Made by a program: the position numbers and the translations under genes
Source of the DNA: Defluviimonas aquaemixtae
GTDB lineage: Bacteria > Pseudomonadota > Alphaproteobacteria > Rhodobacterales > Rhodobacteraceae
DNA length: 64,000 nucleotides
Reading direction: 5' to 3'
NCBI RefSeq assembly: GCF_900302475.1
Contig: NZ_OMOQ01000003.1
Span: 434,001 to 498,000 of the forward strand
Notes under the pieces: generated by a model
Databases searched by the model: none
Told to the model about the DNA's origin: nothing
The model's input: only the letters and a program-made list of their open reading frames with translations
Part shown: piece by piece, positions 18,599-27,971 of the stretch
Position numbering within the stretch: the first letter of the stretch is position 1
Layout: each line of letters opens with the position of its first letter

Positions 18599-19705
18599 GT
18601 GGCCAATCCTTCCATCCTCATCCTGCCGGGCGACGGCATCGGCCCCGAAGTCATGGCCGAGGTCAGGAAGATCATCGACTGGTTCGGCGCGAAGCGCGGA
18701 CTTACCTTCGACGTGAGCGAGGACCTGGTCGGCGGCGCGGCCTACGACAAGCACGGAACGCCCCTGACCGACGAGACGATGGAACGGGCGCAGGAGGCCG
18801 ACGCGGTGCTTCTGGGCGCGGTCGGCGGCCCGAAGTACGATAAGCTGGACTTCGCGGTGAAGCCCGAGCGCGGGCTTCTCAGGCTGCGCAAGGAGATGGA
18901 CCTTTACGCCAACTTGCGCCCCGCCCAGTGCTTCGATGCGCTGGCGGATTTCTCCTCGCTGAAGAAGGAGGTCGTCGCAGGCCTCGACATAATGATCGTG
19001 CGCGAGCTGACCTCGGGCGTCTATTTCGGCGAGCCGCGCGGCATTTTCACCGAAGGTAACGAGCGCGTGGGCATCAACACCCAGCGCTATACCGAAAGCG
19101 AGATCGCTCGGGTGGCACGGTCGGCCTTCGAGCTTGCAAAGCGGCGGTCGAACAAGGTCTGCTCGATGGAGAAGGCCAATGTGATGGAATCGGGCATTCT
19201 CTGGCGCGAAGTCGTGCAGAAGGTGCGTGACGAGGAATACCCGGATGTCGAACTGAGCCACATGTACGCCGACGCGGGCGCGATGCAGCTGACCCGCTGG
19301 CCGAAGCAGTTCGACGTGATCGTGACCGACAACCTGTTCGGCGATCTGCTGTCGGACCTCGCGGCGATGCTGACCGGCTCGCTCGGGATGCTGCCGTCCG
19401 CGAGCCTCGGCGCGCCGATGAAGAATGGCCGCCCCAAGGCGCTTTACGAACCCGTGCACGGGTCGGCGCCGGACATCGCGGGACAGGGCAAGGCCAATCC
19501 GATCGCCTGCATCCTGTCGTTCGCGATGGCGCTGCGCTACTCGTTCGATCAGGGCGACGAGGCCGACCGACTGGAAGCGGCGGTCGAGACGGTGCTGGCC
19601 GACGGCCTGCGCACGGCCGACCTGATGGGCCCCGAGGGCGGCAAGCCGGTCTCCACGAGCGAAATGGGCGATGCGATCGTCAAAGCGCTCGACGCGAGCG
19701 TCTGA
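18599..19705 (+). CDS. leuB: 3-isopropylmalate dehydrogenase
   Basis: 368 residues starting at GTG 18599 with TTAGGAG upstream. [19 protein letters not shown] is the family N-terminus, and [19 protein letters not shown] and [16 protein letters not shown] carry the substrate, Mg2+ and NAD sites. It oxidises and decarboxylates 3-isopropylmalate to 2-oxoisocaproate, following LeuCD. It is separated from leuD by about 3.2 kb of unrelated genes, as is common in Rhodobacterales. Confidence 0.97.
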   Translation: MANPSILILPGDGIGPEVMAEVRKIIDWFGAKRGLTFDVSEDLVGGAAYDKHGTPLTDETMERAQEADAVLLGAVGGPKYDKLDFAVKPERGLLRLRKEMDLYANLRPAQCFDALADFSSLKKEVVAGLDIMIVRELTSGVYFGEPRGIFTEGNERVGINTQRYTESEIARVARSAFELAKRRSNKVCSMEKANVMESGILWREVVQKVRDEEYPDVELSHMYADAGAMQLTRWPKQFDVIVTDNLFGDLLSDLAAMLTGSLGMLPSASLGAPMKNGRPKALYEPVHGSAPDIAGQGKANPIACILSFAMALRYSFDQGDEADRLEAAVETVLADGLRTADLMGPEGGKPVSTSEMGDAIVKALDASV

Positions 19706-19729
19706 CCGTCAGTCCATCTGGGGCGCGGT

Positions 19730-20890
19730 TCAGGCCGCCTGCTCCGGCGGCGGTGCCTCGGCGACGACGATGAGGCGGCTGATACGGCCCATTCGCGCAT
19801 GGTGCGTTGGGCTGTCGGGCGACTTCGCCGCAAACCGCAGCGCCGCGCTGAACACCTCGGCCGGGCGGCGAAGGCCGGGGTCCCTCTTTAGCACGGCGAG
19901 CCGTTCTTCCTGCCTTGCGCGGTACCACAGCCGGTGCAGGAGCGCCGCGCGCCGGATCAGCGTTGCGGACTGCCCTTCCGGAATGCGGATCTGGGTGGGG
20001 AAGTCTCCGATGTCGTCGGGATTGGCTGCCATGTGCGGGCCGAGGTCGTCGAGTGCGGCGGCGCGCCCGCGCCGGGGATGAGCAGCTCGATCAGCCGGGC
20101 GAAAGGCGTCGCCACTGGCAGCATGATGAGCGCACCGATCGTGTTGAAGAGGGTGTGGAACGCGACCAGCGCGGCAGCGGTCCGCCGCATGTCTCGCGTG
20201 CCGCCGAGCGTGGCTAGGACCGACTTGAACGTCGTGCCGATATTCATGCCGATCACCTTTGCCGCGGCCTGCGTCAGTGTGATCACGTCCGAACTCAAAA
20301 GGACGAGGGTCGCCGCGACGCCCGCGCTCGGGGACTGGATGACGTCGTGACTGCGACGCCGAGCAACAGGAGTCGGAGCCGCCCCCGACGCTGTCGGCGG
20401 GAGGTGTTTCGGGGATTATGATGTCCTGGAAACCGGCCGTGCCCGTCTGCGACCTGTCGAGACCGAGGAAGACGAGGCTGAAGCCCGCAAGCATCGTGAC
20501 GAACCGAGCCCAGCGACCCCGGCCGAGCGCCGACAGGCGGCCCGAGGCGAACAGGATCGGCAGCGCGGCAGTGGCGAGGGTGAGCTTGAAGCCGAGGAGC
20601 ACCACCATCCAGCCGGTCACCGTCGTGCCGACATTCGCGCCGAAGAGCACGCCCACTGCCTGCGGAAAGGTCGGCGGTCCGGCGCCCACGTAGCCGATCG
20701 TCATCAGCATAGTGGCGCTCGACGACTGGATGTCGGCGGTCGTCGCAGCCCCCGCAACGGCGTCCGTCGCCGGTGAGGTCGTCAGACGCCCGAGCGCGGC
20801 CCGGGTCTGGCGGCTCGCAAGACGGCCGAGGGCATTCGTCATCAGAAGCATGCCGATTTTGCCCGGAAGTATGAGAATGCCGCCCTGCAT
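19730..20890 (-). pseudogene. Na/Pi cotransporter family gene with three apparent 1-base frameshifts
   Basis: Homology to Na+/phosphate cotransporters runs through all three reverse frames. From about 20890 to 20390, one frame gives AGAATTADIQSSSATMLMTI and LGFKLTLATAALP. A second covers about 20390-20350 (RLRLLLLGVAVTT). A third covers about 20350-20065 (VIQSPSAGVAATLVLLSSDV, FHTLFNTIGALIMLP). The first frame then returns (ALDDLGPHMAANPDD) to the stop at 19730. Each switch is explained by one missing base in a GC-rich run (near 20390, 20350 and 20065). The three losses sum to one codon, so the first frame stays open over 387 codons while the middle third is nonsense. This is either a decayed gene or assembly error. 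Confidence 0.75.
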
Positions 20891-20981
20891 GCCGCCTCCG
20901 CCGCGGCGAAATACGCCCCGGCCACTTGTCAATTCCGGGCTGCCGGGCAATTAGAGGCGCGCGTCGCCGGGGAGACCGAAC

Positions 20982-21959
20982 ATGGCTGAAGTCGTCCAGA
21001 ACAACATACGCGGGGTGCTTCTGGCGCTGGCGGCGATGGGCATTTTCGCGACCCATGACGTCGTCGTCAAAACGCTCGGCGCGACCTATTCCCCGGTCCA
21101 GATCGTGTTCTTCGCCGCGCTTCTGAGCTTTCCTCTCGTCTCGGTCATCCTGCTTTACGATGCGAAAGAGGCGAGCCTGCGCCCGCGCCATCCGTGGTGG
21201 GTTCTCCTGCGTACGGGCTGCACGGTGGTTACCGGCGTGTCGGCCTTCTACGCATTTTCGACGCTGCCCCTCGCGCAGGTCTACGTAATCCTGTTCGCGT
21301 CGCCCCTGTTGATCACGGTCCTCGCCATCCCGATCCTTGGCGAGACTGTGCGGTTCCGGCGCTGGGCGGCGGTGATCGTCGGGCTGATCGGCGTCCTGAT
21401 CGTGATGCGGCCGGGAGAGGCGGATCTCTCGATGGGACATCTGGCGGCGCTCGCGGCGGCGATCTGCGGCGCGACGGCTTCGGTCATCGTGCGCAAGATC
21501 GGTGCCGACGAACGCTCGGTCGTGCTCTTGATGTTTCCGATGATGGGGAGTTTCCTCGCGATGGGTCTCGTGCTGCCCTTCGTGTATCGGCCGATGCCAG
21601 TAGAGCATCTGGGGCTTCTTGGCGTGATCGCGGTCTTCGGCCTGATCGGCTCGTTCCTCGTGATCCTCGCTTATCGGGCGGGCGAGGCGGTGGTCGTGGC
21701 GCCGATGCAGTACTCGCAGATACTCTGGGCGACCGGCTACGGCTACTTTCTGTTCTCCGAGCGCCTAGACCGCGCGACCGTGATCGGTGCGGCGGTGATC
21801 ATCGCCTCGGGTCTCTACATCGTTTTCCGCGAAAGTCGCGCGGGCGCGTCGGAGCACCGCCCGGTGACCGAGACGCGCGGGCGCAACGAGACCGTGACCA
21901 CACCGCGGTCGAGCGTGTTGCAGCGCGTCCTGCGCGGGCGGCTCAAGGCGGCAGAATGA
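20982..21959 (+). CDS. DMT family transporter (EamA domain)
   Basis: 325 residues with ten hydrophobic segments and two EamA repeats (about residues 12-145 and 155-290). The typical patterns VSAFYAFSTLPLAQVYVILF and FLVILAYRAGEAVVVAPMQY close each repeat. The C-terminal tail is hydrophilic and Arg-rich. It is an inner-membrane metabolite or amino-acid exporter of unknown substrate. It is divergent from the damaged Na/Pi gene and ends about 65 bases before tRNA-Pro. Confidence 0.92.
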   Translation: MAEVVQNNIRGVLLALAAMGIFATHDVVVKTLGATYSPVQIVFFAALLSFPLVSVILLYDAKEASLRPRHPWWVLLRTGCTVVTGVSAFYAFSTLPLAQVYVILFASPLLITVLAIPILGETVRFRRWAAVIVGLIGVLIVMRPGEADLSMGHLAALAAAICGATASVIVRKIGADERSVVLLMFPMMGSFLAMGLVLPFVYRPMPVEHLGLLGVIAVFGLIGSFLVILAYRAGEAVVVAPMQYSQILWATGYGYFLFSERLDRATVIGAAVIIASGLYIVFRESRAGASEHRPVTETRGRNETVTTPRSSVLQRVLRGRLKAAE

Positions 21960-22025
21960 CGGCCCGCCAGCGGCGACTGCCCCCTTGCCAAACCGTGTGG
22001 GAATCGCTAACCCGCACGCCACGGT

Positions 22026-22102
22026 CGGAGCGTAGCGCAGCCTGGTAGCGCACCTGCTTCGGGAGCAGGGGGTCGGAGGTTCGAATCCTCTCGCTCCGAC
22101 CA
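22026..22102 (+). tRNA. tRNA-Pro (anticodon CGG)
   Basis: A 77-base cloverleaf with encoded CCA. The acceptor stem CGGAGCG (22026-22032) pairs with CGCTCCG before ACCA. The anticodon stem CCTGC/GCAGG encloses loop TTCGGGA, giving anticodon CGG. The T-arm GGAGG-TTCGAAT-CCTCT has the universal TTCGA. It reads CCG proline codons. Confidence 0.97.
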
Positions 22103-22138
22103 ATTCCCGACCTTCCGAATCTTTCAGTGCCTAATTGA

Positions 22139-22156
22139 GCGCCCGTTTCCGGGCGC
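22139..22156 (+). terminator. Possible terminator after tRNA-Pro
   Basis: A 7-bp GC stem (GCGCCCG with CGGGCGC, loop TTTC) lies 37 bases after the tRNA. It is followed by GCCATTCCTTTC, a poor T-tract, so termination strength is uncertain. Confidence 0.45.
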
Positions 22157-22168
22157 GCCATTCCTTTC

Positions 22169-22235
22169 GGGCCCGGCGCGGCGGGCGCCGGGCCCTCGGG
22201 CTGCTTCCGGCGGAGGCATTTTCGCAATGAAGAAG
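22169..22235 (+). repeat. Dispersed intergenic repeat, copy 1
   Basis: A perfect 11-bp GC hairpin (22169-22179 with 22185-22195) is followed by a conserved tail, CGGAGGCATTTTCGCAATGA AGAAG (22211-22235, split here). The same hairpin-plus-tail layout occurs at about 46973-47029 and 58531-58587. The function is unknown; it resembles REP-type palindromic units of Rhodobacterales intergenic regions. Confidence 0.6.
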
Positions 22236-22246
22236 CGGTTACGGCA

Positions 22247-22813
22247 CTACGGCGCGTCGCTCGCGCCCGACACTTCGAGCGGGTAGCGCGCAAGCTCCTC
22301 GTAGACCGGCGGTCCGGAGCCGAGCATCGAGCGGAAGAGCGAGAAATGCGCGACCGGGAAGGGCGCGAGCCGGGTGTCGGCGCGCAAGGCTAGGAAGTGG
22401 CCGAGCCGCGCGAGGTCGCTCGATGAGATGTTGCGTCGAAACCGGGCGAGCGTCACATGCGGCGCGAACCGTTCCCGCGCGAGCATCAGACCCGTGCCGT
22501 GTATCCGGTTCCGGAGACGTACGTGAAGGTCGCGGAGTGACCCGCTGCGCGCAGCCGCGATGTGAAGGATCGCCGGAGCGCGTCCGCCAAGTGTGCCGAG
22601 CCCGGCAAGCTCGAGATCGAATACGTTCGCGCGGAATTGCAGAAGCGCCTCGTGGACGCTTTCGATCACGCCCTCGGGCTCCTCGCCAAGAAACGCGAGC
22701 GTGAGGTGCAGGTTCTCGCGCGGCACGATGCGGCCGACGGGAAGCTCGGCCTGTAGATCCTCGAGCGCGTCGGCGACCGCGTCGGGCAGCGGGATGGCGA
22801 GGAAGGCGCGCAT
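22247..22813 (-). CDS. thpR: RNA 2',3'-cyclic phosphodiesterase ThpR
   Basis: 188 residues, the normal size. The two 2H phosphoesterase motifs are visible: HLTLAFLG (about residue 41) and HVTLARF (about residue 130). MRAFLAIPLPDAVADALEDL is the usual N-terminus. The family hydrolyses 2',3'-cyclic phosphates on RNA ends and was first described as a 2'-5' RNA ligase. It is a single gene between repeat copy 1 and a divergent MFS gene. Confidence 0.93.
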   Translation of the reverse strand: MRAFLAIPLPDAVADALEDLQAELPVGRIVPRENLHLTLAFLGEEPEGVIESVHEALLQFRANVFDLELAGLGTLGGRAPAILHIAAARSGSLRDLHVRLRNRIHGTGLMLARERFAPHVTLARFRRNISSSDLARLGHFLALRADTRLAPFPVAHFSLFRSMLGSGPPVYEELARYPLEVSGASDAP

Positions 22814-22930
22814 GGCGGATCAGTAGCGCAGGCGGCGGTTCGATCCAAGCGGGCCGAGTGGCTTCGATGCGGACTTGCGTGCGCATGGCTTCTGACGCAG
22901 GGTCTCGCCGTTCGAGCGAGGGGCGGGGCA

Positions 22931-24115
22931 ATGCGGGCGGGATTGATGGTTCTGGTGGCGGGCTATGTGCTCAGCCAGTTCTACCGCGCCTTCCTCGCGG
23001 TGCTCACGCCGGTCCTTGGCGCGGAAATAGGGGCACAGCCGAGTGACCTCGCGCTGTCCTCGGGCATATGGTTCCTGGTCTTCGCGCTGATGCAGATGCC
23101 GGTCGGCGCCGCGCTCGACCGGCTCGGGCCGAGGATGACGGCGTCGGTCCTGCTCGGCCTCGGCGGGGGGGGCGGCGCGCTGGTCTTCGCTCTCGCGGAC
23201 GGCCCGGTGGCGGTCCATCTCGCGATGGCGCTGATCGGGATCGGCTGCTCGCCCGTGCTCATGGCTTCCTATTACATCTTCGCGCGAATCTACCAGCCGG
23301 AGCTGTTCGGAACATTGGCCGGCGCGATGATCGGTGCGGGATCACTCGGCAACATTCTCGGCGCCGCGCCGCTCGCCTGGCTTGTCGAAGCGGTCGGCTG
23401 GCGCGAAACGCTGTTCGGGCTCGCGGTGGTCACGGCGGGCGTCGCGCTCGCGCTCTACCTCTTCGTGCGCGACCCCGACCGGCTCGAAGCGCCGAGCGGG
23501 GGGCGCGGATCGGTGCGCGATCTCTTGCGCCTCCCGGGGTTCTGGGCGCTCCTCCCACTGATGGCGGTCGCCTACGCGCCGGCGGCGGCGATAAGGGGTC
23601 TGTGGGCGGGACCATATCTCGCGGAGGTCTTCGGCGCGGACGCGCTTGCGATCGGTCGCTCAACGCTCGTTATGGCGCTCGCGATGGTTGCGGGCAGTTT
23701 CGTCTACGGGCCGCTCGACAGGGTATTCCGGACGCGGAAATGGGTGGTCGTCGCGGGCAACATGCTGGCCGCGATCTGCCTTGCCGCGCTCGCGGCTATC
23801 CCCTCCGCCGGGTTCTGGACCGCGACGGCGCTGCTTGCGGCGCTCGGGCTCTTTGGGGCGTCTTTTCCGGTCATCATGGCGCATGGAAGGGCGTTCTTTC
23901 CGCCGCATCTGATCGGGCGCGGCGTGACGTTCATGAACATGTTCGGCATCGGCGGCGCGGGGGTTCTGCAATTCGCGTCGGGCCCCTTCCACCGGACCGT
24001 CGCGTCGGGGGCGTTGGCCCCGGAGACATCGTTCAGCGCGCTCTTTCTCTTCTTCCTCGTGCCATTGCTGATCGGTGTGGCGCTCTACCTCTTCAGCCGT
24101 GCCTCCGTGGACTAG
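22931..24115 (+). CDS. MFS transporter
   Basis: 394 residues with 12 predicted membrane segments. The inter-TM2/3 motif appears as GAALDRLGPRMTASVLLGLG, and NMFGIGGAGVLQFASGPFHR is near the end. The start ATG 22931 follows GAGGGGCGGGGCA. It is an inner-membrane secondary transporter; the substrate is not inferable. It is 45 bases ahead of the glycosyltransferase pair on the same strand, so possibly co-transcribed with it. Confidence 0.9.
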   Translation: MRAGLMVLVAGYVLSQFYRAFLAVLTPVLGAEIGAQPSDLALSSGIWFLVFALMQMPVGAALDRLGPRMTASVLLGLGGGGGALVFALADGPVAVHLAMALIGIGCSPVLMASYYIFARIYQPELFGTLAGAMIGAGSLGNILGAAPLAWLVEAVGWRETLFGLAVVTAGVALALYLFVRDPDRLEAPSGGRGSVRDLLRLPGFWALLPLMAVAYAPAAAIRGLWAGPYLAEVFGADALAIGRSTLVMALAMVAGSFVYGPLDRVFRTRKWVVVAGNMLAAICLAALAAIPSAGFWTATALLAALGLFGASFPVIMAHGRAFFPPHLIGRGVTFMNMFGIGGAGVLQFASGPFHRTVASGALAPETSFSALFLFFLVPLLIGVALYLFSRASVD

Positions 24116-24160
24116 CCTTGCCCTGCCGCTTCGGCTAACCATCGGGCCGGAGGAGAGAGC

Positions 24161-25216
24161 ATGGCCCCCGACATCGACGCCACCGAGGTGATCGCGCCGA
24201 ACCTGAAGCGGCGGCTGTCGGGCGTGACGGCGACGATCGTGCGGCTGGTGCCGTTGCAGTCAAAACTGATCGGCATCGTGGCCAGCGGACCGGGTCTGCC
24301 GGACCACGTGCCGCACATTCCGCTCTCGCGGTGCTTCGTTCTGCCGCGCGACCGGGAGAGAGTGTGGCACGCCCGGCGCAATATCGAGATGCTTCTGGGG
24401 ATCGTGCTTCGCGGGCTCTTCCGGCGGCGGCTGAGTCTCTTGTTCACCTCTGCCTCGCAGCGCAGACACACCGGCTATAGCCGGTGGCTGATCGGCCAGA
24501 TGGATGGCTTGATCGCCACGTCGAACAAGTCTGCCGCTTATCTCGAGCGCGCGCCAGTCGTGATTCTGCACGGAATCGACACCAAGGGATTCTCACCGGC
24601 TGGGGACCGCGCGGCTGTGCGGCGGAAGCTGGGGTTGCCGGAAGACCACATGATCCTTGGTTGCTATGGCCGTATCCGGGCGCAAAAGGGCACGGATGCC
24701 TTCGTCGAGGCCGCCTTCTCTCTGCTGCCGGAACGGCCGGATGTGACTGCGCTGGTGATGGGCCGCGCGACCGAGGGGCATGAGGGGTTCCTGACCGGGC
24801 TGAAGGAGAAGGTCGCGGCGGCAGGGCTCTCTGAGCGCATCCGCTTCCTGCCCGAAGTGCCGGTGCACGCGATGGCGGACTGGTACCGCGCTCTCGATCT
24901 CTATGTCGCGCCTCAGCGCTGGGAGGGGTTCGGGCTGACGCCGATCGAGGCGATGGCATGCGGCGTGCCAGTCGTGGCGACGCGGGTCGGCGCCTTCGAG
25001 GAGATCGTCGTGCAGGGCGAGACCGGGGCGCTGGTGCCTGCCGGCGATATTCCTGCCATTGCGGCGGCGGCCGCGCCTTATCTTGACGACGCGGAGCTGC
25101 GCATGAAGGCGGGCGAGGCGTCGCTGGCGCGCGTGCGCGAGAAATTCAGTATTGAGCGCGAGGCGGCGGCTATAGTGGACGTCTATCGCCGCCTTCTGGA
25201 GGGAGAGCGCTGGTGA
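24161..25216 (+). CDS. Glycosyltransferase family 4
   Basis: 351 residues with a GGAGGAGAG ribosome site. The C-terminal GT-B nucleotide-sugar domain is clear: ILGCYGRIRAQKGTDAFVEA, IRFLPEVPVHAMADWYRALD and GFGLTPIEAMACGVPVVATR, the last containing the Ex7E motif of retaining GT4 enzymes. The first ~120 residues form the acceptor domain. It probably adds a hexose, perhaps mannose, to a lipid or polysaccharide precursor on the cytoplasmic side. The stop overlaps the start of the sialyltransferase-like gene (GTGA), so the two are made together. Confidence 0.93.
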   Translation: MAPDIDATEVIAPNLKRRLSGVTATIVRLVPLQSKLIGIVASGPGLPDHVPHIPLSRCFVLPRDRERVWHARRNIEMLLGIVLRGLFRRRLSLLFTSASQRRHTGYSRWLIGQMDGLIATSNKSAAYLERAPVVILHGIDTKGFSPAGDRAAVRRKLGLPEDHMILGCYGRIRAQKGTDAFVEAAFSLLPERPDVTALVMGRATEGHEGFLTGLKEKVAAAGLSERIRFLPEVPVHAMADWYRALDLYVAPQRWEGFGLTPIEAMACGVPVVATRVGAFEEIVVQGETGALVPAGDIPAIAAAAAPYLDDAELRMKAGEASLARVREKFSIEREAAAIVDVYRRLLEGERW

Positions 25217-25833
25217 CACGGGCCGGTTTTTATCTCGCACGGACACTCAGGCGGGAGAGGCCGCTTGTCGCAATGTCGGTGCCGCGGGCTGACCTGATGG
25301 CGCAGCTTCGGGACAAGCGCGTGGCTTTGGTCGGCAATGCGCGGTCGCTCGCAGACCGGGCCGAGGGGATCGAGATAGACGCGGCCGATCTGGTGATCCG
25401 GATCAACCGTGCACCGATGCCCGCGTCGCGTACGCATGGTAGGCGAACCGACTGGCTTGCGCTCGCCACCTCGATCGGGCCCGAGGATCTCGACCGGATC
25501 CGGCCCAAACGCATCCTTTGGATGTCGCACAAGCGCAAGCGCCTGCCTTGGCCGGTGGCGACCTCCACGGGGTTCTACCTTCATCCGGTTTCCGAGTTCA
25601 CGCGCCTGCGTGCTGGGCTCCGGGCGCCGCCGACGACGGGATTGATGATGATCGACCTTCTGGCGATGAGCGGGCTCGCCTCGCTCAGGCTGCACGGCTT
25701 CGACTTTTTCTCCTCGCTGTCGCTGACCGGCTCGCGCAGCGCCGATCAGGTTCCGCACGACTTCAACGCCGAACGTGCGTTCGTGGAGGATCTGATGGTG
25801 CGCGATGCGCGGATCACTCTGGCCGGGGCGTAA
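25213..25833 (+). CDS. Sialyltransferase-like protein (GT29 family)
   Basis: 206 residues from GTG 25213, which overlaps the GT4 stop by four bases. Features recalling GT29 sialylmotifs are visible. KRVALVGNARSLADR with DAADLVIRINRAPMP resembles sialylmotif L. PTTGLMMIDLLA with LRLHGFDFFSS resembles sialylmotif S. The short C-terminal VPHDFNAERAFVEDL provides the conserved His region. Bacterial members transfer sialic acid or a related nonulosonic/Kdo-type sugar. No CMP-sugar synthetase is nearby, so the donor must come from elsewhere. The family call rests on motif recognition, not alignment. Confidence 0.75.
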   Translation: MTRAGFYLARTLRRERPLVAMSVPRADLMAQLRDKRVALVGNARSLADRAEGIEIDAADLVIRINRAPMPASRTHGRRTDWLALATSIGPEDLDRIRPKRILWMSHKRKRLPWPVATSTGFYLHPVSEFTRLRAGLRAPPTTGLMMIDLLAMSGLASLRLHGFDFFSSLSLTGSRSADQVPHDFNAERAFVEDLMVRDARITLAGA

Positions 25834-25996
25834 TCGGCACGACGCTGGAACATACGCTGCAATCGGGACGCGTCGCGCGACGGAGAGTTTGCCAGCCCGC
25901 GGCCCCCATGGCTTTTCTGCGCCGCGGCATCGGGAGGACTTTCCTTGTTCTCACCGATCGGATATGGGGCCTCGTCCATAGTGATAGGAGACCTCA

Positions 25997-27019
25997 ATGG
26001 GCTACAAGGTGGTTGTCGCCGGCGCCACGGGGAATGTGGGCCGCGAAATGCTGAACATCCTCGCCGAACGGGAATTCCCTGTCGACGAGATCGCAGCGCT
26101 TGCCAGCCGCAAGTCGCTCGGCACTGAAGTCAGCTTTGGCGATAAGACCCTGAAAACCAAGGATATCGAGGGTTTCGACTTCACCGGATGGGACATCGCC
26201 TTGTTCGCCATCGGCTCGGACGCCACGAAGAAATACGCGCCGATCGCGGCCAAGCAGGGCTGCGTCGTGATCGACAATTCCTCGCTCTACCGCTACGACC
26301 CGGAGATCCCGCTCGTGGTGCCGGAGGTGAACCCCGAGGCCGTCGAGCGGTACAAGACCAAGAACATCATCGCAAACCCCAACTGCTCGACCGCACAGAT
26401 GGTGGTCGCGCTTAAGCCCTTGCACGACCGCGCGAAGATCAAGCGCGTCGTCGTCTCGACCTATCAGTCAGTGTCGGGTGCCGGAAAGGAAGGCATCGAC
26501 GAGCTTTGGGACCAAACCAAGTCGATCTACAATCCGACCGAAGAGCACCAGCCCAAGAAGTTCACCAAGCAGATCGCCTTCAACGTGATCCCGCACATTG
26601 ACGTCTTCATGGAGGACGGCCAGACCAAGGAAGAGTGGAAGATGGTCGCCGAGACGAAGAAGATCGTCGATCCGAAGATCAAGATCACCGCGACCTGCGT
26701 CCGCGTGCCGGTCTTCGTCGGCCATTCCGAGGCGGTGAACATCGAGTTCGAGGATTTCCTCGACGAGGACGAGGCGCGCGACATCCTGCGCGAGGCGCCG
26801 GGCGTCATGGTCGTCGACAAGCGTGAGAACGGCGGCTACGTCACGCCAATCGAATGCGTCGGTGACTACGCGACCTTCATCAGCCGCATCCGGCAGGATT
26901 CGACCATCGAGAACGGTCTGAACCTGTGGTGCGTGTCGGACAACCTGCGCAAGGGCGCGGCGCTGAACGCGGTGCAGATCGCCGAGACGCTTGGCAATCG
27001 CTGCCTGAAGAAGGGCTGA
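25997..27019 (+). CDS. asd: Aspartate-semialdehyde dehydrogenase
   Basis: 340 residues with GATAGGAGA upstream. The NADP-binding start is MGYKVVVAGATGNVGREMLN. The catalytic Cys lies in NPNCSTAQMV, and VPVFVGHSEAVN and NLWCVSDNLRKGAALNAVQI are conserved. It converts aspartyl phosphate to aspartate semialdehyde, the branch point to lysine/diaminopimelate, threonine and methionine. It stands as a single gene; its stop lies three bases from the end of the convergent TPR gene. Confidence 0.97.
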   Translation: MGYKVVVAGATGNVGREMLNILAEREFPVDEIAALASRKSLGTEVSFGDKTLKTKDIEGFDFTGWDIALFAIGSDATKKYAPIAAKQGCVVIDNSSLYRYDPEIPLVVPEVNPEAVERYKTKNIIANPNCSTAQMVVALKPLHDRAKIKRVVVSTYQSVSGAGKEGIDELWDQTKSIYNPTEEHQPKKFTKQIAFNVIPHIDVFMEDGQTKEEWKMVAETKKIVDPKIKITATCVRVPVFVGHSEAVNIEFEDFLDEDEARDILREAPGVMVVDKRENGGYVTPIECVGDYATFISRIRQDSTIENGLNLWCVSDNLRKGAALNAVQIAETLGNRCLKKG

Positions 27020-27022
27020 GGG

Positions 27023-27541
27023 TTAGGACCCGGGCGCCTTGAGGCGCTTCGCGCCGGTCGCTGATTGGCCGGCGCGAACAAGCGCCTGTTGAAGATCGCC
27101 ATGTTCCTCGCATGCGCCGCAAAGGTCGAAGAGCCGCGTCAGATTGGCTTTGGCCGCATCGTAGCGGCGCATGAGGATGAACAGTTCGCCCTGGTACTCC
27201 AGTGCGCCGAGATGGTTGGGATTCAGGTCCAGCGCCCGCGCATACGCCGCATCGGCGGCGACGTAGTTGCGCAGCCGGCGGCTGGAATAGCCCAGAAGGT
27301 TCCAGGCATCGGCGTTCCGCGGCTCGGCCTGCACCAGTGCGCTGAGTTCGCGTGTCGCGGCGTCGTAGTCGCGTTGCGCGACATAGGACTCGGCGCGCGT
27401 ATAGCTCGGTGCGGCCTGGCGCGGCGTGTCATTGTGGCTGCCGCCGTAGTAGCTGCCGCCGACCGCGAGCGACGGGGCGGAGTGCAATGACGCGGCACAG
27501 GCGAGAAGCGCCACGAGGAACGGCGTGCGGCGGAGAGGCAT
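27023..27541 (-). CDS. Exported TPR protein, paralogue A
   Basis: 172 residues. A signal peptide (about 1-26, ending SLAVGG) is followed by two to three TPR units; EPRNADAWNLLGYSSRR and HLGALEYQGELFILMRRYD are typical. A C-terminal pair of cysteines lies in DLCGACEEH. The protein shares long identical stretches with the product of 27972-28445, so the two are tandem paralogues. TPR proteins mediate protein contacts; this one should act in the periplasm. It is convergent with asd. Confidence 0.88.
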   Translation of the reverse strand: MPLRRTPFLVALLACAASLHSAPSLAVGGSYYGGSHNDTPRQAAPSYTRAESYVAQRDYDAATRELSALVQAEPRNADAWNLLGYSSRRLRNYVAADAAYARALDLNPNHLGALEYQGELFILMRRYDAAKANLTRLFDLCGACEEHGDLQQALVRAGQSATGAKRLKAPGS

Positions 27542-27714
27542 GACAGGTCTCGCGTCGGTTCGAGGCCGACGATAGCACGGTACTGCCGCACCAGCCGGTC
27601 ACGTTGCGGCGACCGGATTACACGACCGCAGGTGCGCATCAGCGCGCTCGGCTTCGGCCTGCGCCGTGTGGAAATGGCCCGACATGCGGCCGCGCTTCCA
27701 TGCGAAACGGTTAG

Positions 27715-27879
27715 ACGTATTGCCTGCTCGACAGGCGTCCGCGGGTCGGTCCCGGGCTTCCAGCGGCGAAGGCGGGAGCGGCGGCCAAAGACCTCCATCG
27801 CGCGGGTGATGGCTTCTGAATCACGGCGGTTCTGTCCCGACCCCGGATTGGCGATCACACAGATGCGTCCATAAGCGAC
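27715..27879 (-). pseudogene. Remnant of a diacylglycerol kinase-family gene (N-terminal fragment)
   Basis: Between the two TPR paralogues the reverse strand encodes RICVIANPGSGQNRRDSEAI followed by TRAMEVFGRRSRLRRWKPGT and ending PVEQAIR. This is the start of a DAGK catalytic domain (NPxSG motif). The expected GGDGT nucleotide-binding loop never follows in any frame, and no good start codon is present. It is therefore a truncated relic. A functional relative would phosphorylate a lipid. Confidence 0.55.
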
Positions 27880-27971
27880 GACCCCCGTCGGCGCGGGCCG
27901 CGGCGCCGGAGGACCGGCGACCGCGCTTGGCGATAAACTTCGATGGCCTGTCCCGGGTTCCGTGAACCGCG

